Part shown: in pieces, positions 1 to 8,939 of the stretch
Layout: the number at the start of each line of letters is the position of its first letter
Numbering within the stretch: position 1 is the first letter of the stretch
Origin: Aurantiochytrium sp. KH105
Lineage: Eukaryota; Sar; Bigyra; Thraustochytrida; Thraustochytriidae
Reading direction: 5' to 3'
DNA length: 64,000 nucleotides
Assembly: GCA_003116975.1 (NCBI GenBank)
Contig: BGKB01000192.1
Span: 62,001-126,000 of the forward strand
Position numbers and translations under genes: made by a program
The notes under the pieces: generated by a model
What the model saw: the letters and a program-made list of their open reading frames with translations, nothing else
What the model was told of the DNA's origin: nothing
The model's database searches: none

Positions 1-1515
1 GTCTTCGTCGTCCTCGCCCTCGGGACGCTTGACTTCAACCTCTTCGGAGCGGAGCTCGACATTGACCTTGAAAACGCCTGTGCTCGAAGTAGCGACAAAG
101 TCCACTAGCTGGGCGTAAGCGTCAATGATGTAGTGAAGCATGCGACCGAGAATGACGTAGTTGACCATGCGACAAAAGTCTGGAAGTCGCAAGAGGTCGT
201 ATTCGAGGGTCCTGATCGCGCGAATGGTCGTCTCCTTTTCAAGTCGCGCCTCGGCCATGGACTTGGTAGCGACGTTGATGATATTCTTGTTGCGCAAGAG
301 TCTTTCCTTGTGCTGACGCAAATCTTTTCGAAGAGCTTGCGTCGCGCGGACAACACCCTGGCCAATCGAAGAGCCCGCATGTTGCAGGCCATGCAGAATC
401 CTACCTTCGAGCTGATCCGTCTGCTTTTGCGCAAAGTTCGGCAAGAGAGAGGCCCGTCTCGCGTCGAGCTCAAAGGGAGAGTTCTCCATGAAATGATGCA
501 ATTCACGCATTGCGCTACGGAGAGCCTCGGCAAAGTGAGGGCGAACCATGAGCAGCTGATGCTCGACACGTCGTTTAATGCGACAGAATTTGATGTAGCG
601 GACAGCCGCGCGCCAGCGACTCATTGCTTTGCGCTCATGCTGATACTTGAACGTACTCAAGTTACTGATGACGCGGAAACAGGTGGACTCATGGATCCAC
701 TGCGGCATGGTCATGATATCTGTCGGAATGGCGCGGCCCAGTCTTCCTGGGAGCGCGACTTGAGAGACGGCGTTTGCGTCGGGAGCGCCGGCTCTTTTGT
801 GTTTATCATTGGCACTCGAACCGTTACCAAACTGCATGACACTGGTCGCTGTCATAATGTAGTATTCGTCTGGGTTGATGTGCGCAGGCTCGACGACCAC
901 GAGGTCATACGGGTTCTGCTTGATCTTGGCTGGGGCGCGGTTGAGCGTAACAAATTTGAGTGGAGCAAACGTCTTTTCTTGGTTTGCCACGAGTGCGAGG
1001 GAGGCGCCGTCTTCTTCTCTGTGTCGTGCAAAGAAGGCAATGGCTTCCTCTGATGTTTTCAGGTCCGGAAGCTGCTTGACGCTCTCGGTAAAAGGAAGTG
1101 GCTCAGCCATGGACGCCTTTTCTGCTCGCGGAGACCGAGCGCTCTGCGTGAAAAGCGCATCCGCGTCGACCTGAACCCGGGGCGATCTCTTGCGCGAGTT
1201 CATTGCGCTGGCAAAGTCATCTTCCTTTGCGAATGCAAGGTCTGGCAAGAGGTTCGGCATGGCAATGTTTGAGCCTCGCAAGCCTTCGTCGCGCTCTTCC
1301 CGATTCGCAGATTGTTTGGCGAATTTTCGCTGAAGCTTGCTCAAACCGCCATTTTTCTTGCTCGTTTTCCCGCCCGCGCTCGATGCCCTTGCGGTTTGTT
1401 CTTGCGAGACAGCCGGGTACTGAAAGCTCAGTTTCACATTTGCGCTGCCGGCATGTTTGCCCTCCTCGACATCGGCGTTGTCGTTCCGAATGCCGGTCGT
1501 GGGTTTCGATGGCAT
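1..1515 (-). CDS. Axonemal dynein heavy chain, N-terminal tail (partial)
   Basis: The reading frame is open from an ATG at 1515 down to the left edge, giving the first 505 residues of a protein whose motor part lies outside the window. An in-frame stop (TGA) sits two codons upstream of the ATG, so this start is well bounded. The first 180 residues are low-complexity and basic. Around residues 213-230 comes NPYDLVVVEPAHINPDEYY, followed near residues 270-310 by a WIHEST...FRVIS...WRAAVRYIKF block. This pattern (NPYDL...YYTMSATG, then a W-E-F...WK.W..NVR block) is typical of the tail of single-headed inner-arm axonemal dyneins of the DNAH1/3/6/7/12 kind. These ATPases drive flagellar bending. 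The assignment to axonemal dynein is firm; the subfamily is a guess because the motor is missing. It implies a flagellated stage such as a zoospore. Confidence 0.8.
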   Translation of the reverse strand, partial: MPSKPTTGIRNDNADVEEGKHAGSANVKLSFQYPAVSQEQTARASSAGGKTSKKNGGLSKLQRKFAKQSANREERDEGLRGSNIAMPNLLPDLAFAKEDDFASAMNSRKRSPRVQVDADALFTQSARSPRAEKASMAEPLPFTESVKQLPDLKTSEEAIAFFARHREEDGASLALVANQEKTFAPLKFVTLNRAPAKIKQNPYDLVVVEPAHINPDEYYIMTATSVMQFGNGSSANDKHKRAGAPDANAVSQVALPGRLGRAIPTDIMTMPQWIHESTCFRVISNLSTFKYQHERKAMSRWRAAVRYIKFCRIKRRVEHQLLMVRPHFAEALRSAMRELHHFMENSPFELDARRASLLPNFAQKQTDQLEGRILHGLQHAGSSIGQGVVRATQALRKDLRQHKERLLRNKNIINVATKSMAEARLEKETTIRAIRTLEYDLLRLPDFCRMVNYVILGRMLHYIIDAYAQLVDFVATSSTGVFKVNVELRSEEVEVKRPEGEDDED

Positions 1516-2393
1516 GTTTCACGTGTCTGCTCTGCACCACGAGAAAAAGCAAGCTCGTAGTTGCCACGAACACACGAGCAAGACGAGAGATTCACCAACA
1601 CGATTTAGATTTGGTGTGTCCTCGAGCGCTGCGCTGGCTCGAGGCCTCAACGCAGCCCTGCACACAGGGCGCACGCGCAATCGAGCGCTAACGCGAGCGC
1701 CAGCGCGCTCTGCTTGCAGCAGAGGTTTTTATGCTTTGCCCCACGGCGGTACTCTTTTTCTCTCGGGGTAAGTTGTGGCCGCTTACACTTTGTGCAGAGC
1801 AAGGAGCCTTACCTCTCTATTGCACTAAACCTAGAATACGTTTGTTGCCTGCTTCAGCAACTTCCTTTCCCGTCACCAACGTCTCGACTCCACTCAAGTT
1901 GTCTTGACTTGGTCTTGCTTGTCGCTTGCTTGCTTGCTTGCTTACTAGCTGGTGTATTGCTCGAAAAGCTAGCAGTCTCTCAGCTTTTTTCCACACTCCA
2001 CGTCAAGGGCCCCGCCATGTTTTCTATGATTTTGTCCGTTGAGCGGACAGGAGCGGCGCGGCGCTGCTGACTTGAAGGGGATAAGGGCATGTGTGCGCAC
2101 TTCGATCAAGATGCATTTGAGACTCACAGTGGAAGAAGGCAAGGGCAAGGGCACTGTGATTGATCTACATACGCACGCAGACACTGTCTGCATTTGGATA
2201 GATGCTACTTGTTCCGATGACAGAAGATGAAGGCAAGGGGCGAGAACGCCCCCCGGCCCTGCACATTGCCCGGTATAAGCAGGGACGAGCCGGGACCGAT
2301 CCACGCATCCACCTGAGCTCGCGCAATGGAGCATAGCTTGCGAGACTGACATACCTCCGCGTCAGTCGTAGACGAGAGGACGCCCTCGCGAGG
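1516..2393. other. Divergent intergenic region
   Basis: Spacer between the dynein start (leftward) and the next gene (rightward), so it must hold both promoters. It contains a short CTTG tandem repeat near 1925-1945 and a small inverted repeat (TGTCCG / CGGACA) around 2034-2050. No convincing ORF or RNA gene was seen. Confidence 0.6.
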
Positions 2394-4376
2394 ATGCCCT
2401 CGGCGGCGGGACGTAGCAGCGACGACACGGCGACGCGGGCGTGCGAGGCTCTGGCTGGCGCGCAAGGCGGCAAAGCGACGGTGCTGAGTCAGCGAGATCT
2501 CCTCGCAGCTGTGAACCAGAACGAAAGTTTTCGTGCTGCGCTCAGGGAAGACCCTCGCTTGCAAGGCTTGCTCAAGCCGCGGACCTTTGGGGCGCTCTTT
2601 GCCGAAATCGAGGGGTACAGCAGGGCGCCAAAGGGAAACATTGATATGGAAGGCTTGGCGGCATTTCTTGACGCGCATATTCTCGACTCTTTTGACGCAG
2701 AAGCAGGAGAAGGCAAAGGCGAACGCGGTGAGGCCGACAACGACAACATCTCCAGGAACACTAGCATCTCTGGCAAATCTTCAACTTCCAAGGAAGTTGT
2801 CTCGAAAGCTTCGAAACAAGAAAGCAAAACACCGTGCTGCAATCCGAATCATAATCACAGTGCAACTTCCCACCACAACGAAAAAGCCCAGGTGAAGAGC
2901 AATATTACAGCGGAGGATAGCATTCCAGTGAAAAGCAGCCCTCCATCAAAGAGTGGCGCCAAGGCAAAGAGTAACGGCGCAGCGAGTACCACGAGCGCAA
3001 AGTCTCTTCGTTCACAAGTCTCCGCTGACAAATCAGCTCAAGACCGCAATACATTACCTTTTCCGACACCTTCCATGATGAAGAATGAGATTTCGCAAAA
3101 GGAATCCGCAGCTGCAGACGTGGAGGCGAGATCTCCAAACCGCACGGTGGTTGACCACGGACAGCAGACGACATCAATTCGCGGCTCACGCGAATATGCC
3201 ACGGATATTTCAATGTATGGGTCAAAGACTTCGCCATCGAGACGGGGTGCTTCAAATGATTTTGGCGACTCCGCCTCTGTGCGAGCAGCGGAGAAGGAAC
3301 GGATCATGTCTCTCGCAAGAACAGAGTCAGAGGCGCGATTATTACAGCAAGTTGATGCTGGGCGCAGCATGCGTGAGGGCCTGACAAAGGATGACATGGC
3401 ATATATTGATCATATTGAAAAGGAACAACGCGAGCGCTCGGCTGCCGCGCGTCTCTTCATGGAAAGCTACGAAGGTGCAGCGCCAGATTGTCTTCGGTAT
3501 GTTGACTGGGCGCATCGACACGGGCATCTCGAGCAAGGGTCTGCTTCCCACAGCTTCTCGGGTGCTATGTGCAGCTGCAGTCATTGCGGTCATCACACAG
3601 CTTCCTCACCGGCATTTGTTCAAACGTCTTCGAGTTCCTCCAAAGTTGCCAAAACAAGCAGCGCTCTGAAGCCTGCTCCATCCGTTGTTGCTTCGAGAAA
3701 TGCTCGCGGCGGGAGACAACTCGAGCGCCTTGGGGAACCCGAAGCGGGCTCGCACGTATGCCTTGTGAACCCTCACACGTGCGGCCGTCACGAGCATCAA
3801 CATCAACACTGCTATGCGTGCAAATGCCAAAGGGATTCACGTCTTTCAAGTAAAATGCCAACCACGGCGGGTTCTAAGCAAGCGCATTCTGTAGGTTCTG
3901 TGATGGTTGCGGACGCAGCAGGCCCAGAAGCAACAGCAGCTGCAGCAACAGCAACAGCGACTTTAGCTTTCGATGCAGCAGGCGGCAACGGTGCTCGGGC
4001 GTCTGTACATGATGGTCGGGCGGCTGGAACTGTTGCAGAAATTGCGCAGATGTGCCGCACCAATGCGTGCCAATGGCTGGATCAAGTGTTGACCGAAGGC
4101 ACACACGCTACTGCGCAGCAACATCTAAGATTGGGTCGCATGCACGTTCAGGTGCTTGCACAGTGTGTTGGGGACCTACTTCGCGAGCTTGAAGTTGCCA
4201 AGGGTGCTGCTGCACGGGCTCGAGAAGAGTCGAGCAACCTCAAGAAGAAAAACTCGGCTGCAGAAGGTCAGCGACGGGCTGAGCTTGACGCGTTGCGTGC
4301 GAGCAACCAGCACATAAAGGCTGAGACGCTTCAGATATTGCACCAGCTGCGCACAGCCGTGCGGCGTCAATCCTGA
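2394..4376 (+). CDS. Unrecognised Cys/His-cluster protein with C-terminal coiled coil
   Basis: A 660-residue intronless ORF starting at the first ATG. I do not recognise the family. Residues 1-100 are a compact, conserved-looking helical region (QRDLLAAVNQNESFRAAL...). Residues 110-300 are Ser/Lys/Asn-rich and probably disordered. Residues 300-365 are helical and charged, rich in Arg and Glu. Two clusters of Cys and His follow: CSCSHCGHH near residue 390, and HEHQHQHCYACKC near residue 470; they could bind metal but match no zinc-finger class I know. An Ala/Thr-rich stretch precedes a C-terminal coiled coil (residues 590-655). An AATAAA lies about 40 bp past the stop. Codon use and the intact 2-kb frame support a real gene; function unknown. 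Confidence 0.7.
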   Translation: MPSAAGRSSDDTATRACEALAGAQGGKATVLSQRDLLAAVNQNESFRAALREDPRLQGLLKPRTFGALFAEIEGYSRAPKGNIDMEGLAAFLDAHILDSFDAEAGEGKGERGEADNDNISRNTSISGKSSTSKEVVSKASKQESKTPCCNPNHNHSATSHHNEKAQVKSNITAEDSIPVKSSPPSKSGAKAKSNGAASTTSAKSLRSQVSADKSAQDRNTLPFPTPSMMKNEISQKESAAADVEARSPNRTVVDHGQQTTSIRGSREYATDISMYGSKTSPSRRGASNDFGDSASVRAAEKERIMSLARTESEARLLQQVDAGRSMREGLTKDDMAYIDHIEKEQRERSAAARLFMESYEGAAPDCLRYVDWAHRHGHLEQGSASHSFSGAMCSCSHCGHHTASSPAFVQTSSSSSKVAKTSSALKPAPSVVASRNARGGRQLERLGEPEAGSHVCLVNPHTCGRHEHQHQHCYACKCQRDSRLSSKMPTTAGSKQAHSVGSVMVADAAGPEATAAAATATATLAFDAAGGNGARASVHDGRAAGTVAEIAQMCRTNACQWLDQVLTEGTHATAQQHLRLGRMHVQVLAQCVGDLLRELEVAKGAAARAREESSNLKKKNSAAEGQRRAELDALRASNQHIKAETLQILHQLRTAVRRQS

Positions 4377-5005
4377 GGGCTATAAAGACCATCTTACTGT
4401 AGTATACATTTATAAATAAAAAGAAGAAAAAGCAAAAAAGCATGCTCGTGGGACGAAAAGGGGAGAGAAAGAAGTTTATCCGATTTACCCGAAAAGGATC
4501 CGTTGCGTTGAGAATTCCTCCGAGGTCGCCCTGACATGGATCGACCAATCACAAGTTGAGCATCCAAGTCTCGACCTATTGCTGCCATAGCGTAACCAAC
4601 AGTGATCGAGTATAGGGTGCCAAAGGTCGTGCTTGCTTTGAACCTCCAGTGCGCACACGTGACATTCCTGTCCGCAGGAAGGGTTCCCGTTGAACGGCAG
4701 CATCTTTTATATGGCAGAACTCTTGCGAGGTCTGGCTTGGCCTCGCCTGGCCCCGCACGGCCTCGCTTAGCGCCGCTGACCGAGGTTGTTTGGCGCCGCG
4801 CAGCCTTGCGTGCGCCGCTGCGCCACATTCTTGGCAGTAGTTCAACACCTGCGGCTCACGTTGTCACGTGACGACTGAGGTCGAAACGAAAAGAGACAAG
4901 CAAGAGTAGTGCTCTGCTTTGCGAGGAGAAGAAGAAGAAGAAGGAGAAGACCGTCGTCGCGCCTTCGGACGAACACACATCAAAAAGGTAGAACGCAGGA
5001 AGACA
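4377..5005. other. Tandem intergenic region
   Basis: Holds the 3' end of the upstream gene and the promoter/5' leader of the EF-hand gene. A purine (GAA-rich) tract at 4921-4945 lies in the probable leader. Short ORFs here look like chance. Confidence 0.5.
4415..4420 (+). terminator. Poly(A) signal AATAAA
   Basis: Canonical hexamer 39 bp after the stop codon of the 660-residue protein gene, inside an A-rich stretch. Confidence 0.55.
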
Positions 5006-6221
5006 ATGGGCAATAAAATCCCTGTCCCCGATGATCGTCTGCAAAAGACGATCGATATGCTCAAGTTGAGCAAGAAAGAAATTAACAAGTTCTGGCGCAT
5101 TTTCCAAAAGTATGACCGTGACCATGGCGGCACGATCGACGTCGAGGAGTTTTACAGGCTCATTGAAGAGGAGAGGACTGTCTTTGGCGATAGCTTATTT
5201 GAGCTTGTTGGTACGTTTTTTTTTGCATGCATTGATTCGCGAGAGCATGAGAATGATACGCGGAGCGTGAACTGTAAAACGAACGCGCGCGGCATGAAAG
5301 AGCACGATGGACTGACGCTGAAATGTTGACAATGAAGATATTGACTGCTCGGGGACGTTGGACTTTTCCGAGTTTGTGCAAACGATTGCGACCTACGCCT
5401 TGTTCGCTCGTGTGGACATTTTAAAGTTCTGCTTTTTTGTGTTTGACAAGGACAAAAATGGGTACATTGACTCTGACGAGCTTCACGCGCTGGTGGAGAT
5501 GCTGCATGGGAACAATCCAACAAGTAACTGTCGAACTGCACTCGCAAACTTTGACACCAATTCTGATGGAAAGATCGATTTCGAGGAGTTCCAAGCGATG
5601 AACGTGCGGTTCCCTCAATTATTGCATCCTGCATTTCGTATGCAGCAAAACATGATGATCAACACGCTTGGCGAGCAATGGTGGAACGGTAAAAAGCTGA
5701 TGCTACAGGAGGAGCGCAATGCCGATAATGCACTCGAGGAGCGCCTTCGACTTAAGGAGCTGCAGCGACAACATCGAAATCAGCAACGGCAAGTGCGCCA
5801 CAAGATGGGCTTCTTTGGGTATTATTTTTGCTTTTTCAAGCGTGGAAAGGTCTTGGCACAAATCGCCGCCGAGGAGGCCATTCGAGCCGAAAAACGGGAG
5901 AAGAAGCGCCAGCAAAAAGAAAAACAAAAACTGCAGCAGAAGAACCGCAAAGATTTGGAAAATCTTTTCAAGGATGATCTCAACGCGGATGATGCCAACG
6001 CCGAGAAGCAAGCTCGAAAGGAAGAAAAGCACAAGAAGAAGAAGAAGAAAAAGCACGGCGAAGCGGCTCTGAAGGAAAAGAAGGAGGTCTTACGAGAGCG
6101 AAGACAGAAGCGCGAAGGCGAAAAGTACAAGGCAGCTGGGAACGGCAAGTCGAAGGAGGACAGAGAAGAGCGAAGAAACCGTCGCAAAGAGAGAAACGAA
6201 GAACATGATGATGACTTATAG
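5006..6221 (+). CDS. Four-EF-hand calcium-binding protein with long basic C-terminal tail
   Basis: Two exons, 5006-5210 and 5338-6221, give 362 residues. Four EF-hand loops are visible in order: DRDHGGTIDVEE (about residue 37), DIDCSGTLDFSE (about 69), DKDKNGYIDSDE (about 107) and DTNSDGKIDFEE (about 146). Loop positions 1, 3, 5 and 12 are mostly intact; in EF1 the fifth position is His, so calcium binding there may be weak. The second loop is created exactly by the splice, which supports the intron call. After residue 180 the protein changes to a strongly Lys/Glu-rich, probably helical tail with runs of lysine, ending in an acidic DDDL. The N-terminal MGNK start could be myristoylated (Gly2) as in calcineurin-B-like and recoverin-type sensors; this is inference. 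Probably a calcium sensor or adaptor; partner unknown. Confidence 0.82.
5211..5337 (+). other. Intron of EF-hand gene
   Basis: 127 bp, donor GTACGT, acceptor ATGAAG. Splits a codon after its first base. Splicing restores the second EF-hand loop, whereas the unspliced frame hits a stop at about 5328. Confidence 0.82.
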
Positions 6222-7081
6222 ATCGCAGGAAGCCCGGTGGCTTTGCTTGTTCGAGGGTGCGGGCGCGCAATGTAAGATAAAATGCACTATACCTGTTCTT
6301 GTGCGCTGTTTCCTCTTGCTGTTTCAAGTTTTGATGGTGATTATGGCTTTATTGAAAAAGAAGAAAGCCATCCGCTGGCGCCTAGAGGTAACGAATGATG
6401 CGTGCATGATTGCTTTCATGTTGCGCAGCAAGAGTGGAAAGAAAGAGATGTAAGGGAAAAGGAAATGGGAAGTAGACCTGGGTCGGTTTTCCAAGGGATC
6501 ACGCCGTCTCCTTGGTATGATTGAGACGGTGTGCATGTGTGGTTTTAGAAACTGATTCGCATTACAGTAAGCCTTGTAGAGAGAGGCGCATGGTGGTCAT
6601 ATTGCACGTGAGTCATGCACGAGGCGTCTTCCCACTCGACCCATTTGCTTTTTCGTAAAAAGAATTTTTGTTGAAGTGCGTGTGGCCGTGTTGAGGAAAG
6701 ACTTGGCGTCACAGGTTTCCCATTTGTGGATCGAGATCACAGACAATCAGAGAGAGTAAGAGAAGAAAGAGAGAGAGAGAGAGAGAAATGGTAGGAAAGG
6801 AAGAAAGGAAGAAAGGGAGAAAGGGAGAAAGAAGGTGCCGTCTGGCACGAGAGGGTTCGGAACGAGAATATTGCTACACAGGCGGCAGGAGGCTATATAA
6901 AAAACATAGCAGCCGGCTGCACTGCGCGAATATACTCGGCAGGCTGGGGTAAGAATTCGAAGTCAAGCGTAAATAGAGCCGAACGTACAAAAGCTGAACC
7001 CTCGCCTCGCCTCGCCTTGCCTTGCCTCGGCTAGATTGAGCCAGACAAGGACCTCCATTCCTCCTTGGTCTCTCGTGCTGA
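6222..7081. other. Convergent intergenic region with GA repeat
   Basis: Lies between two gene 3' ends. Contains a (GA)n run at about 6768-6786 followed by GGAAAGAAAG purine tracts to 6835. No gene seen. Confidence 0.5.
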
Positions 7082-7633
7082 TTACGCCTGGCCGCCCTTG
7101 ATGCAAGTGACGAGCCAATCAAAGCCCTCGAATAGACCACGACCCTTGGTGGCAGAAGTCTCCTGAATGGACCACTGGCGGTTCTTGATGGTGGTAAGGC
7201 CCAGGTGCTCAGAGACACCTGCAGCCGGAAGCGCGCCCTTCATGTCCTGCTTGTTGGCAAACACGAGCAAGATCGCGTCCTTGAGCTCCTCTTCTTCTAG
7301 CATACTCATGAGCTCCTGGCGTGCAATCGAAAGCCGCTCCGTGTCTGCGGAGTCAACTACAAAGATGATGGCGTCGGTGTTCGGGTAATAGCAGCGCCAG
7401 TAAGGGCGGATGCTGGTCTGGCCGCCGAGATCCCAGACCTGGAACTTGATGTTTTTGTACTGTAGGGTCTCCATGTTGAAGCCGATCGTTGGCACTGTTT
7501 GACCGATGGGTTCATCGACCTGCAGACGATAGAGAATGGTTGTCTTGCCAGCATTATCGAGGCCAAGGATAAGGATGCGTACCTCTTTGCTTCCAAAGAG
7601 GGTGGAGAACATGCGCGAAAAGATGAGACCCAT
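7082..7633 (-). CDS. ARL1: ARF-like GTPase ARL1
   Basis: 183 residues, intronless. Starts [14 protein letters not shown], with the N-terminal amphipathic helix and Gly2 expected for myristoylation. All G-protein motifs are present: GLDNAGKT (P-loop, with Asn where human ARL1 has Gly), PTIGFN (switch I), [13 protein letters not shown] (switch II; this exact block is a hallmark of ARL1), NKQD and TSATKG. Length and sequence match ARL1 across its whole extent. ARL1 acts at the trans-Golgi, where GTP-bound ARL1 recruits GRIP-domain golgins and arfaptin-type effectors. The frame continues upstream of 7633 to 7711, but that extension would bury the myristoylated glycine, so the ATG at 7633 is chosen. 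Confidence 0.93.
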   Translation of the reverse strand: MGLIFSRMFSTLFGSKEVRILILGLDNAGKTTILYRLQVDEPIGQTVPTIGFNMETLQYKNIKFQVWDLGGQTSIRPYWRCYYPNTDAIIFVVDSADTERLSIARQELMSMLEEEELKDAILLVFANKQDMKGALPAAGVSEHLGLTTIKNRQWSIQETSATKGRGLFEGFDWLVTCIKGGQA

Positions 7634-8939
7634 GATGTGTTTCTGTCGTCTCTTCTTTGGCTTCCTTTCTTGCCTCTCACTTACGCGATACTGCTCCTCG
7701 GCGTCGTGCAATCAGCTCTTCTGGGTCGAAGGAGACGCTTTGCGGATATATATGTGTGTGAGTGTGCGCGCGCGCGCGCTCCAGCTTCTGTCCGCTGCCT
7801 CGTTCCAGCAGCCGCCGGCACGCCAAGAGCTACCCGGCGCAAGAGTGCAGTCGGCTGGATCGCTGGCGGTTCGCGTCGCGTCTGCGAGCGCGTCCGCCGG
7901 CCAGCGCGCGAGCGCCGCCCTGCCAGGTAGGTAGGTCGCGTACGTGCGTCCTCGCGAGCCGATTCGGATCGCCTTCGCGCAGGCGCGCCTCCGCCGGTCG
8001 CTGCGCGGGGCCCGGGCTCCGGCGCGGCGTCCGCTCGCGCGCGTCTGCGCTGCCTGCCGCCGCTCCCTGCCTGCCCGCTCGCCCGCCGCCTGCCTGCCCG
8101 CGAGCGCCGCCTGCCTCGCTGCCTCCGCTCGATCTGCCGGGCTCGCCCCGCGCCCTGCTCTGCTCCCCCGCCCGCGCGGACAGACAGACACCCCGGACTC
8201 GCTGCACACAGTCAGCCTGGCCGGAAACAAGTCGAGCAAGAGGGGAGAGAAGTGGAACAAAAAAACAAACAAGCAACCAAAGGATTGAGAAGAAAAGAAA
8301 AGAAAAGAAAAGAAAAGAAAAGAAAAGAGAAAAGAAAGGAAAAGAAAAGAAAGAAAGAAAGAAAAGAGAGACTGTTCCTTCCTCGCGCAGAGGAGGAACG
8401 AAAGCGGCCGGTTAGGTTCCGGTTAGGGTCCGAGACAGACGAGACTCCGGCGCCGGTTCGCGCCGGCTTTGCGGGGCCCCGCCAACGGACACCTGGCGCG
8501 GGTCTGCTCTTCTTGCGCGGCGGCGCGAGGCCCGCCCGCGCGGCGCGCGAGGGCAGCAGAGGCGCGTCGGTCGGCCGGCGGCGGAGACGGCCTGCGCCGG
8601 CGCGAGCAGCTCCGCGTCGCGGCGCAGGTGCTTGTCTGTCTCTCTGGCTGGCTGGCTGGCTGTCGTGTTTGACTTCTCGGTCCGCGCGGCGAGCGGGCCC
8701 GAGAGCGCTCTTGCTGGGGCCGCACGCGCGAAAGCAGACGTTGAGAGGTCGGCGGGCACGCAGCTTCTAGGCACGCAGCTTGCAGGCGGGCAGCTTGCAG
8801 GCGGGCGGACGACGGGGAGCGCGGCTGGCGCAACGCGACTGCTGGCCTGCGCTGCTGCTGAGCGTGCACCGCCGAGTCTCGAGCAAAGTCGAGACTTGCT
8901 CGTCAATCAACGAGAACGACAAGAACAACAAGGAGAAAG
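7634..8939. other. Divergent intergenic region, GC-rich
   Basis: About 1.3 kb serving the ARL1 gene (leftward) and the coiled-coil gene (rightward). Very GC-rich with short GCCTGCC and CTGG repeats around an A/G tract. Long open frames here are a by-product of high GC and have low-complexity translations. Confidence 0.55.
8286..8374. repeat. AAAAG polypurine tract
   Basis: About 90 bp of purines on the + strand, made first of AAAAG pentamers and then GAAA tetramers. It lies in the leader region of the coiled-coil gene. Slippage-prone and able in principle to form a triplex. Confidence 0.85.

Noticed and set aside
8400..8430. TTAGGG-like short motifs (also near 20130 and 26095)
   Set aside because: Single, unarrayed copies; not telomeric.
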